A stretch of 6,356 nucleotides of DNA from Candidatus Bathyarchaeum sp. GTDB taxonomy: Archaea > Thermoproteota > Bathyarchaeia > Bathyarchaeales > Bathyarchaeaceae. Below are positions 1 to 5,562 of the stretch, piece by piece. The stretch covers positions 1 through 6,356 of the forward strand of contig PIXS01000369.1 of the NCBI GenBank assembly GCA_003096255.1. The letters run 5' to 3'. Below the pieces are notes generated by a model that ran no database searches, was not told the DNA's origin, and saw only the letters and a list, made by a program, of their open reading frames with translations. The first letter of the stretch is position 1, and each line of letters opens with the position of its first letter. The position numbers were made by a program, and so were the translations under genes.

Positions 1-1
1 A

Positions 2-1222
2 ATCGACTCTGAAACAAAAAAGGTTGATTTCAAGGCTGTCATGGAAAGGATGAGAAACATCATCCACAGGGACATACACAAGATTCGTCAAGGACTTTCA
101 GAATCCAAGCATGTGGACTATTACCCTGAGGCTGCAGAATTTGTTGCGCCCTACACCCTGAAGGTCGGCAGGGAAACAATCAAAGCTAAAATGATAGTAT
201 TGGGCACAGGCTCAAAACCGGCAGTGCCTCCAATAAAGGGAATCGAAAAGGTTGCCTACTTAACCAGTGACACAATCCTCGCCATAAGTGAACTGCCCAA
301 AAGCATAGTCATTGTGGGCGGTGGATACATAGCCGCAGAATACAGCCACTTCCTTTCAGCCATGGGAGCACAAGTCACAGTTATCGGGAGAAACCCCCAG
401 TTCATCCCCACAGAAGAACCCGAAGTTTCAGCCTTAGCCGAAAAAGAGCTAGGAAAACATGTGACAATCATCACCAACCATGAGGTTGAGGAGGCAAAAG
501 TGAGCAAGAAAGGCAAGACAATTGTTGCCGTGAACAGGGAGACAGGAAAAAAGCTGGAGGTAACAGCCGACGAGTTGCTGGTTGCCACTGGAAGGTCTTC
601 CCTTTCGGATGTGCTTCATCCCGAAAAAGGAGGAATCGAGACTGATCGCCGAGGATGGATTGCCGTTAACGAGTATCTGGAAACGTCTCAACGTAACGTT
701 TGGGCTCTTGGAGACGCCAACGGTAGATACCTCTTCAAACATGCAGCCAACTATGAGGCGTCTGTTGTGTACAATAATGCTGTGCTGAAACAGAAGGTGA
801 AGGCCGATTATCATGCAGTGCCCCACGCCGTGTTCAGTTACCCCGAAATCGCGTCAGTTGGTCTAGGAGAAAAAGCTGCCATAGAAAAGTTTGGCGAGGA
901 TAAGGTGCTGATTGGTTTCTACCGCTACGAGGACACAGCAAAGGGGGAAGCCATGGACGCAAAAGACTACTTCGTCAAAGTAATCCTAGAACGAGGCAGC
1001 ATGAAGATTCTGGGCGCCCACATCATCGGACCCTACGCTTCTGTTCTCATCCACGAAATTATTCCCCTGATGTACACCAAAGAACAGAACGCCAAGCCCA
1101 TACGAGACTCGATGCACATTCATCCTGCCCTCAGTGAGGTTGTAGAAAGAGCCTTTCGTTCCCTAATGCCTCCAGAACACTACCATCACATACTTGGGCA
1201 TTACTTCAAACTAGACACATAA
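2..1222 (+). CDS. FAD-dependent pyridine nucleotide-disulfide oxidoreductase, mycothione reductase/dihydrolipoamide dehydrogenase-like, 5' partial
   Basis: This is a flavoenzyme that moves electrons between NAD(P)H and a disulfide or similar acceptor in the cytoplasm. The frame is open to the left edge, and residues before the first ATG (41-43) fit the family, so that ATG is internal. The N-terminal FAD-binding fold and the CxxxxC redox pair lie outside the window. Visible parts in order are the GTGSKP loop (203-220), the NAD(P) Rossmann motif GGGYIAAE (317-340), the second FAD motif LGDA (707-718) followed by a YLFKHAANYEA stretch that resembles mycothione reductases, and the C-terminal dimer domain with HPALSE (1121-1138), whose His-Glu pair is the usual acid-base dyad. 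An Arg follows the second NAD(P) beta strand (VTVIGR), where NADH enzymes usually have Glu, so NADPH use is possible. Archaea are not known to make mycothiol, so the substrate is unknown; lipoamide, another low-molecular-weight thiol or a metal are alternatives. The family call is firm and the substrate is not. Confidence 0.88.
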   Translation: MDSETKKVDFKAVMERMRNIIHRDIHKIRQGLSESKHVDYYPEAAEFVAPYTLKVGRETIKAKMIVLGTGSKPAVPPIKGIEKVAYLTSDTILAISELPKSIVIVGGGYIAAEYSHFLSAMGAQVTVIGRNPQFIPTEEPEVSALAEKELGKHVTIITNHEVEEAKVSKKGKTIVAVNRETGKKLEVTADELLVATGRSSLSDVLHPEKGGIETDRRGWIAVNEYLETSQRNVWALGDANGRYLFKHAANYEASVVYNNAVLKQKVKADYHAVPHAVFSYPEIASVGLGEKAAIEKFGEDKVLIGFYRYEDTAKGEAMDAKDYFVKVILERGSMKILGAHIIGPYASVLIHEIIPLMYTKEQNAKPIRDSMHIHPALSEVVERAFRSLMPPEHYHHILGHYFKLDT

Positions 1223-1229
1223 CAAAAGG

Positions 1230-1241
1230 TTATTTTTGTTT
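1230..1241 (+). terminator. T-rich tract after the oxidoreductase gene
   Basis: The sequence ttatttttgttt begins 8 bases after the TAA of the plus-strand oxidoreductase. Archaeal RNA polymerase can terminate on T-rich non-template tracts without a hairpin, and I see no hairpin here. The tract lies inside the last codons of the convergent Tes-like gene, because only 7 bases separate the two stop codons. The minus strand past the Tes stop has only a weaker TTTTGTT run, around 1222-1228. Confidence 0.35.
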
Positions 1242-2726
1242 GGCTCTGATTCGTGGAATACAGAATTGGTGTTCTATCTGTTTTCGGTAGAACATGTTGT
1301 AGACGCAGAAGGGTATTATTCGTTTGTCTGGAGTCGTGTAGTGGATGACACAATGGTGCGCCCTCTCCACATCAAAAGTGTAGGGGTCCATAAAGGCCAT
1401 GCAGCCAATCAGCAGCAGCCTCCGCCTGATAACACCAAGAGAATCATAGGACGGGTCAGTGTGAATCTTAACCAACGTCTTCATAGCATTCAAAAGACCC
1501 GCTTCCCGCTGAACCTTCATCCAATCAAGAGAACTAAAGGAAGCAAACAGCAGCCTCAAGTAGATCCCGATTTTGCCAACTTTTTTCCGTGCAATCAGCT
1601 CGTTAAGGTCATTTAGTTTGGCCATGAACTTTTCGTACTTCAGGAAACGGTTGATGGGCGTGAACTTGTCGGGTCCTTGTTTAGAAATCAGAATCCAGTT
1701 CCATAAGCCGCAATAGGGGGTAGGCGTGAAGGGAGGCCATACCTTGGATAAGAAACTGTTCATCACTTTCAGGGGCGGAACCATGACTGAAACAGGAAAC
1801 ATGTCTTCTTCTTTGATCATGCCGCCAGTCTGCTCATCGATTTTTTGGGCAAGGAGCGAATTGTCTATCCGTTTTTCTCTGGAAACATAATCTGGAGTTC
1901 TTCCAGTAAAGGACATGGGCTGAAAAACTATTCCTCGTATGATGTCCACGTTTTTTGCAGCAAATTTGATCATGTCCCCAACTTCGTTGTCGTTTATGCC
2001 GCCCTGCAGGGTTGGAACCAAAATAATTTCTATGTCATGCTCCCTGCAAAGTTCAACGAGCCGCAGCTTGTTCGGAAGCAGTTTTGCGTTCCTCAGTTTC
2101 TCGTAGGGCGTATCAGTGAGTCCATCAAACTGAAGATACACAATGTTCAGTCCTGCCTCTTTCAGTTGCCTGACCAGCTCTGGGTTGTTGGACATTCTGA
2201 TGCCGTTTGTTGCCAGAAGAATCATGAATTTGAGGTCATGTGCCATCTTCACGATGTCAACTATGTCGTCGCGGACTGTAGGTTCTCCGCCAGCAAACAT
2301 CACTGCCAGTGGAGGAGGCTCCTGCTTTTTTAGATGTTGTAGCATGCCCCGAATCTGTTCTTGGGTCGGCTCATAAAGGTCAGGTGGCTGTGCCGCGTTT
2401 GCGAAGCAGATTGGACACCGTAAGTCACACTCGTTGGTTACATCTATGACTGACATAACAGTCGTGGACACATGTTTAGTACATTCCGTTACACCACAGC
2501 CGTAGGGGCAGTTGTCCTGAAACGGTGTTGCTGAGGGCTTCTTGAATTCTTCAGCCTTATGGTAAATGTCTGCTCTGCTCCAGTATGTGTCACTGAAGCT
2601 TCCGTGTTCGCTGCACTCTTTCTGAATCAGAACTTTTCCGTCTTTTTCCACAACCTGCGCCTTAATCTTTTTTAGGCAAACTGGGCAGACGCTAAAAGTT
2701 TCTCTGAGAATCTTTTCGGGCTTCAC
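1230..2726 (-). CDS. tes: Radical SAM protein of the tetraether lipid synthase (Tes) family
   Basis: Tes enzymes couple the terminal carbons of isoprenoid chains of two archaeol-type lipids to give membrane-spanning tetraethers (GDGTs), using S-adenosylmethionine radicals. The 498-residue length fits characterised members such as MA_1486 and MJ0619. In order I see an N-terminal rubredoxin-like CPVC (14-17) with C38 and H41 in KECSEHG, a second Cys group C73/C77/C82, the radical SAM CxxxCxxC at C100/C104/C107, the SAM-binding GGEP (146-149), a further Cys in PYCG (C339), and a C-terminal region with C459, C474 in IPFCVYN and C489. This fits the several iron-sulfur clusters plus one mononuclear iron reported for the family. 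The GTG start (2726-2724) shares GTGA with the upstream prenyltransferase stop, and a GGGGG lies 7 bases before it, so translation is probably coupled. COG1964-like paralogues of unknown function exist. The family call is strong; GDGT synthesis itself is inferred, with support from the lipid-gene neighbour. Confidence 0.85.
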   Translation of the reverse strand: MKPEKILRETFSVCPVCLKKIKAQVVEKDGKVLIQKECSEHGSFSDTYWSRADIYHKAEEFKKPSATPFQDNCPYGCGVTECTKHVSTTVMSVIDVTNECDLRCPICFANAAQPPDLYEPTQEQIRGMLQHLKKQEPPPLAVMFAGGEPTVRDDIVDIVKMAHDLKFMILLATNGIRMSNNPELVRQLKEAGLNIVYLQFDGLTDTPYEKLRNAKLLPNKLRLVELCREHDIEIILVPTLQGGINDNEVGDMIKFAAKNVDIIRGIVFQPMSFTGRTPDYVSREKRIDNSLLAQKIDEQTGGMIKEEDMFPVSVMVPPLKVMNSFLSKVWPPFTPTPYCGLWNWILISKQGPDKFTPINRFLKYEKFMAKLNDLNELIARKKVGKIGIYLRLLFASFSSLDWMKVQREAGLLNAMKTLVKIHTDPSYDSLGVIRRRLLLIGCMAFMDPYTFDVERAHHCVIHYTTPDKRIIPFCVYNMFYRKQIEHQFCIPRIRAKQK

Positions 2727-3583
2727 TTGAAAGCCCCCAAGATAAGTGCTATCGGTATCAGTATCATTGTTCTGGTCACTAACCTTTCATGTTTCTTCAC
2801 TAAATTAATGTCTTGGTTTCGTAGGAGAGCAATTCCAGAAACAACAAGAATCATGTCCCAGAGGATAATCGGTATCAAATAGTACCAGCCGACGGCATTC
2901 ACTAAATATGGGACTGGAGAGCCTATTACATTGAGCAAGAAGAAGGCTGCTCCAATTTTGGTGGCGAATTTTGGTCCTCGTTTCGCTGCTAATGTGGCGT
3001 ATCCTGCTTTCAGGTCTCCTTCTAAACTCAGCACGTCCCGTAGTATGTTGCCGCCGATGCTGCCCATGCTCATGAACGACAGAGACAACGAAATAATCGT
3101 GAATGTTTCAGTTAATGCGGCTTCGCCATACACAAAAGATGTTCCTATGAGTAAGCCCATGAGAAAGCTTCCGACAAATCCTGCAGATTTCTTAATGACT
3201 TTAGAGTATGCAACAAGAAGAAGTGTGTCCATGAGGGCAAGAGCAAAACATAGCCAGTTAAGGGCAAAGGATGCTGCCAACCCGATGGCGAAAAGGATTA
3301 CTGCTGCCAGAAGAGCGTGCCACGGAGCCAAACTTCCTGAGGGAATAGGTCTGTTTTGTTTGACGATGGCATCTGACTCTTGGTCAACGTAGTCATTGAA
3401 GGCGAAGCCTCCTGAACTGATGCATATCGCAGACAAAACAACCAACGGCAGCACCCACTGGTTTTCTGGTAAGCCTCCTTGTAGAGCAAAGATTGTTAAA
3501 ACTGAGAGACCGCCAGTCATGAGCCAATAGGGCGGTCGAAGAAGCATAATAACGGCTTTTAGCCTCTTCTTTAAAGAAACCAT
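2723..3583 (-). CDS. UbiA-family prenyltransferase, probable (S)-2,3-di-O-geranylgeranylglyceryl phosphate synthase
   Basis: This membrane enzyme would transfer a geranylgeranyl group to geranylgeranylglyceryl phosphate, forming the second ether bond of archaeal lipids. The protein has 286 residues, normal for the family, and is made mostly of hydrophobic segments consistent with about nine membrane helices. The first Asp-rich motif is NDYVDQESD (63-71), followed by the typical NRPIPSG (77-83). A YSKVIKKSAG stretch lies at 126-135. The second Asp-rich motif is RDVLSLEGD (182-190). Both motifs are complete, so Mg-diphosphate binding should be intact. The gene starts at ATG (3583-3581), 11 bases after the epimerase stop, and its TGA overlaps the GTG of the Tes-like gene, which makes operon membership very likely. 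Other UbiA enzymes act on quinone, heme or chlorophyll precursors; the archaeal setting and the Tes neighbour favour the lipid role, but substrate cannot be proved from motifs. Confidence 0.85.
   Translation of the reverse strand: MVSLKKRLKAVIMLLRPPYWLMTGGLSVLTIFALQGGLPENQWVLPLVVLSAICISSGGFAFNDYVDQESDAIVKQNRPIPSGSLAPWHALLAAVILFAIGLAASFALNWLCFALALMDTLLLVAYSKVIKKSAGFVGSFLMGLLIGTSFVYGEAALTETFTIISLSLSFMSMGSIGGNILRDVLSLEGDLKAGYATLAAKRGPKFATKIGAAFFLLNVIGSPVPYLVNAVGWYYLIPIILWDMILVVSGIALLRNQDINLVKKHERLVTRTMILIPIALILGAFK
2734..2738 (-). promoter_or_regulatory. Ribosome binding site of the Tes-like gene
   Basis: On the minus strand GGGGG lies 7 bases before the GTG at 2726, inside the 3' end of the prenyltransferase gene. 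It can pair with a CCUCC anti-Shine-Dalgarno using one G-U pair. It supports the GTG that overlaps the upstream stop as the true start. Confidence 0.5.
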
Positions 3584-3594
3584 CTAAATCGAGC

Positions 3595-4533
3595 CTAGTA
3601 TTTTCCTGAGTCTATTAACCTTTTTAACCCTTCCTCCAAGCTAACTTGGGGGCTCCACTGCAGCAGCCTCAGGGCTTTGCTGTTGTCTGCAAGGGTAATA
3701 TCCATGTCTCCTTCCCACGCTTGACCGCCCTTGCAACTTACTTCAACGTTCTTCAATCCCATAAGGTCAAGCAGCATTTGTGCTAACTCAGCCACTGAAG
3801 TCGTTCTTCCTGTGCCAACATTGAAAGCCTCTCCAGGGGCTGCAGGAGAAGTCGCAGCTGCAAGCAACATGTCAACCATGTCTGATATGTAAACGAAGTC
3901 TCTTGATTGTTTGCCTGTCCCTAGTATCTCCAGTTTGTTTGGGTTTTTCTGGAGTTTTTTAATGAAATCGTACAAGACTCCGTGACAGTTTGGACCATAA
4001 GCATTGAATATGCGGAGCCTAACAACCTCTAGTCCGTAGGTTTCTGTGTGGAAGTTGCAGCAGTCTTCACCCATGAGTTTTGAGAGTCCGTAGAAGGCGA
4101 TGGGGTTTGTTGGGTATGTTTCTGGTGTTGGTCGTTTCTCTGGGTTGCCGTAGACTGCACAGGAGGATGCAAAGACTACTCTGTTGTCGTTTTTTCTTGC
4201 TGCTTCAAGAACATTCAGTGTTCCGATTACGTTGATTTCGCAGTCTTCTTGGGGGTTTTTCATGGAAAATGGGACACTTGTTTGGGCTGCCAGATGAAAG
4301 ACGACTTCACTATTTTTTGTTGCTTTCTCCAGCGCCTCTGGGTCTCTGATATCCGCCTTAAGGAAATCGAGACCCTTATCGAGGAGGTCTTCTATGAATT
4401 CCATTTTTCCTGAATACAGGTTGTCGTAGGCAGTTACTTTGGCGCCTAGCTCCAAAAGTGTTCTGCAGAGGGCTGAACCCATGAAGCCTGCGGCGCCAGT
4501 GACAACAACTTCCTTGTTCTCAAAGTTTTTCAA
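3595..4533 (-). CDS. NAD-dependent epimerase/dehydratase, UDP-glucose 4-epimerase-like (extended SDR)
   Basis: This cytoplasmic enzyme probably inverts C4 of a nucleotide sugar (UDP-glucose or UDP-GlcNAc type), using bound NAD. Numbered from the chosen TTG start (312 residues), I see the Rossmann motif TGAAGFMG (12-19), an NAD-ribose Asp in YDN (D37), DIRD (61-64), LAAQTSV (81-87), the catalytic triad S124 in ASSCAVYG plus Y148 and K152 in YGLSK, then NAYGP (177-181) and RDFVYISD (211-218). The triad spacing closely matches E. coli GalE, and the absence of the TDE motif of sugar 4,6-dehydratases favours an epimerase. The frame extends 20 codons further, to a TTG at 4593, but the added residues look non-family, and promoter and ribosome site placement favour TTG 4533. 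It is first in an operon with two lipid genes 11 bases downstream, so it may feed glycolipid head groups; surface glycan synthesis is the alternative. Confidence 0.87.
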   Translation of the reverse strand: MKNFENKEVVVTGAAGFMGSALCRTLLELGAKVTAYDNLYSGKMEFIEDLLDKGLDFLKADIRDPEALEKATKNSEVVFHLAAQTSVPFSMKNPQEDCEINVIGTLNVLEAARKNDNRVVFASSCAVYGNPEKRPTPETYPTNPIAFYGLSKLMGEDCCNFHTETYGLEVVRLRIFNAYGPNCHGVLYDFIKKLQKNPNKLEILGTGKQSRDFVYISDMVDMLLAAATSPAAPGEAFNVGTGRTTSVAELAQMLLDLMGLKNVEVSCKGGQAWEGDMDITLADNSKALRLLQWSPQVSLEEGLKRLIDSGKY

Positions 4534-4540
4534 AGGTAAT

Positions 4541-4545
4541 TCCCC
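4541..4545 (-). promoter_or_regulatory. Ribosome binding site that decides the epimerase start
   Basis: GGGGA on the minus strand ends 7 bases before the TTG at 4533. The protein then begins MKNFENKEVVVTG, the usual short lead before the Rossmann motif of this family. Confidence 0.5.
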
Positions 4546-4577
4546 AGTTTGTGTCTGGAAACTAAGCGTACACTCAC

Positions 4578-4591
4578 TACTTAAGCTTTCC
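4578..4591 (-). promoter_or_regulatory. Archaeal BRE/TATA promoter of the epimerase-prenyltransferase-Tes operon
   Basis: Read on the minus strand, GGAAAG (BRE-like, 4591-4586) is followed at once by CTTAAGTA (TATA-like, 4585-4578). A start of transcription about 25 bases on, near 4555, would give a leader of some 20 bases that contains the GGGGA site and reaches TTG 4533. The upstream TTG at 4593 would not be on this transcript. The box departs from the best TATA consensus. Confidence 0.45.
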
Positions 4592-4638
4592 AAAAAAACA
4601 TGTTATCTGACAAAAATGGAGCATGAACCTCTGTGAGG
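4592..4638 (-). terminator. Terminator after the DUF1616-type gene
   Basis: On the minus strand the TAA at 4646-4644 is followed by a small hairpin CCTC-ACA-GAGG (4638-4628), then TTTTT (4616-4612) and TTTTTTT (4598-4592). T-runs are sufficient for many archaeal terminators. The second run abuts the BRE of the next promoter, so the two minus-strand units look separately transcribed. Confidence 0.55.
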
Positions 4639-4643
4639 ACTCG

Positions 4644-5174
4644 TTATGGTTGGATTGCTTCAACTGTGAAGTCTAATCTGATCCATGCGTATTCCCAACG
4701 GTTTTCTTGTGCGTTGAAGAACTGCAGTTCAAAGATTATTCTGTTATTTCCTGGCTGGTCTATGTTTATTGTTACCTCAAACTCCCATGTTTCTCCATCC
4801 ACCAGCGTTCTGTTGAAGACCTGCATGGGTTCAACTGGACTGGGTTCATGAGTAGAGGTTCCGTCATCTAACTTGACTTGCACTGAATAATCCATTGTTT
4901 TGTCTTTCTGGTTTTCTACGCCAACCCACAAGGAGAATGTGCTGTTTGTGCCCAAGACCACTGTTGTTGGGTAATTGTTTGCCTGTTTTTCTGAATCAAG
5001 AACGTACATGGCAAAGAACGGTTCTGGTGTTGGAGGATTAGCTATTATCTCCCACACTAGGACTCCGCTCATAATGACGATGGCAACCAAAACTGTGGCA
5101 ATTATCACCTTTTCTTCGTTAATGCCTGAACCCGATTCTGTCTTCTTCCCAGTTCGTTTGATCTTCTTTTCCAT
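4644..5174 (-). CDS. Membrane-anchored DUF1616-type protein of unknown function
   Basis: The function is unknown. From the chosen ATG the protein has 176 residues: a Lys-rich cytoplasmic N-terminus (MEKKIKRTGKK), one membrane helix at about 23-45, then an outer domain of about 130 residues predicted as beta-rich. That domain carries the pattern YPTTVVLGTNSTFSLWVGVEN (split here by eye at 68-88), a conserved-looking LVDGETWEFEV and a closing aromatic strand, which I recognise as the DUF1616 type. Two N-glycosylation sequons (N77, N121) are in the outer part. The frame runs up to an ATG at 5243, but that lies upstream of the start of transcription implied by the TATA box. ATG 5174 has GTGAT 6 bases before it (5185-5181) and gives a normal signal-anchor. 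It has its own promoter and terminator. Such proteins often sit near polysaccharide genes, which is context, not proof. Confidence 0.72.
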   Translation of the reverse strand: MEKKIKRTGKKTESGSGINEEKVIIATVLVAIVIMSGVLVWEIIANPPTPEPFFAMYVLDSEKQANNYPTTVVLGTNSTFSLWVGVENQKDKTMDYSVQVKLDDGTSTHEPSPVEPMQVFNRTLVDGETWEFEVTINIDQPGNNRIIFELQFFNAQENRWEYAWIRLDFTVEAIQP

Positions 5175-5251
5175 GAAGTTATCACGTTGACCGCCATTCA
5201 ACCTGTAGTTCCCTCCCATGAAAAAGACGCGTGTCTGTTTCATCGGACAAT

Positions 5252-5259
5252 ACTATATA
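5252..5259 (-). promoter_or_regulatory. TATA box of the DUF1616-type gene
   Basis: The minus strand reads AGTATATAGTA here, a good archaeal TATA core. It predicts transcription starting near 5230, downstream of the ATG at 5243. That leaves ATG 5219, which lacks a ribosome site, and ATG 5174, which has GTGAT 6 bases upstream. The core is nearly palindromic, so weak rightward activity is possible. Confidence 0.5.
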
Positions 5260-5399
5260 CTGTATGCTTACATTTAGGCTTGTTTAAAGTTGTGTTTTCA
5301 ACGTTTATGTTTTATCTAAACTTACATCTGTTTCTGACGTTTCTTATGAAAGCCACAATTTTACCGTGAAGTGGGGAACTTATCCTAAAGCCTCTGACA

Positions 5400-5519
5400 G
5401 TGTTTTGGTACAGCAAGCAACACAAGCAATCAGGATGTTCTTTCTGTTGCGAAGACTGCAAACGTGGGTTTCAATTAACTATGCCTGCTGAAAGTGTTCT
5501 TTGTAACGACGCTGCATAA
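5400..5519 (+). other. Short Cys-rich open frame, possible decayed zinc-finger fragment or small protein
   Basis: A 39-codon frame from GTG 5400 to TAA 5517-5519 contains SFCCEDCKRGFQLTMPAES (about residues 14-32). It resembles the second half of a zinc ribbon. One reading is the N-terminal finger of IS1/InsA-type transposases, where a CxxC is followed by an aromatic residue and QL. The other is a TRASH/YHS metal-binding knuckle (FCCxxCKxxF). The first CxxC half expected upstream is missing in all three plus frames, and no ribosome site is evident before the GTG. The TAA falls just before the methyltransferase TATA box. It may be a remnant, a real mini-protein or chance. Confidence 0.25.
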
Positions 5520-5520
5520 A

Positions 5521-5530
5521 AAATTAAATA
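5521..5530 (+). promoter_or_regulatory. Probable TATA box of the FkbM-type methyltransferase gene
   Basis: The AT-rich run aaattaaata sits 32 bases before the GTG start. Initiation about 25 bases on, near 5552, would give a leader of only about 10 bases, just enough to include the AGGGGA ribosome site. There is no hairpin or operator-like repeat around it. Confidence 0.42.
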
Positions 5531-5553
5531 CTGCTCGAGGTAAATTCATCAAA

Positions 5554-5559
5554 AGGGGA
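5554..5559 (+). promoter_or_regulatory. Ribosome binding site of the FkbM-type methyltransferase
   Basis: AGGGGA ends 3 bases before the GTG at 5563. No other ATG, GTG or TTG in this frame lies just upstream, so the site fixes the start. Confidence 0.5.
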
Positions 5560-5562
5560 ACA

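Larger units (their letters stand above)
5175..5562. other. Divergent intergenic region
   Basis: These 388 bases separate the minus-strand DUF1616-type gene from the plus-strand methyltransferase. They hold the two promoters listed separately, the probable leader of the DUF1616-type mRNA (about 5230-5175) and a Cys-rich short frame at 5400-5519. Between about 5261 and 5399 I see only AT-rich sequence with no convincing gene, RNA or repeat. Confidence 0.6.

Noticed and set aside
41..43. First ATG as the start of the oxidoreductase gene
   Set aside because: The frame is open upstream to the window edge with family-like residues, and the FAD domain would be missing, so the gene must begin outside the window.
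449..826. Minus-strand open frame of 125 codons opposite the oxidoreductase
   Set aside because: It lies wholly within the motif-bearing FAD/NAD-binding gene and shows no motif of its own.
1845..2333. Plus-strand open frame of 162 codons opposite the Tes-like gene
   Set aside because: It mirrors a motif-rich radical SAM gene, has no family motifs and no ribosome site; a codon-bias shadow.
2931..3392. Plus-strand open frame of 153 codons opposite the prenyltransferase
   Set aside because: Its basic, low-complexity translation is typical of the antisense of a membrane protein; no independent support.
5289..5302. Possible small hairpin GTTG-TGTTTT-CAAC
   Set aside because: A 4-base stem is expected by chance in AT-rich DNA, and no T-tract or gene end is nearby.
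5187..5369. Plus-strand open frame of 60 codons in the divergent region
   Set aside because: It crosses the DUF1616-type leader and TATA box, has a hydrophobic but unpatterned translation and no ribosome site.
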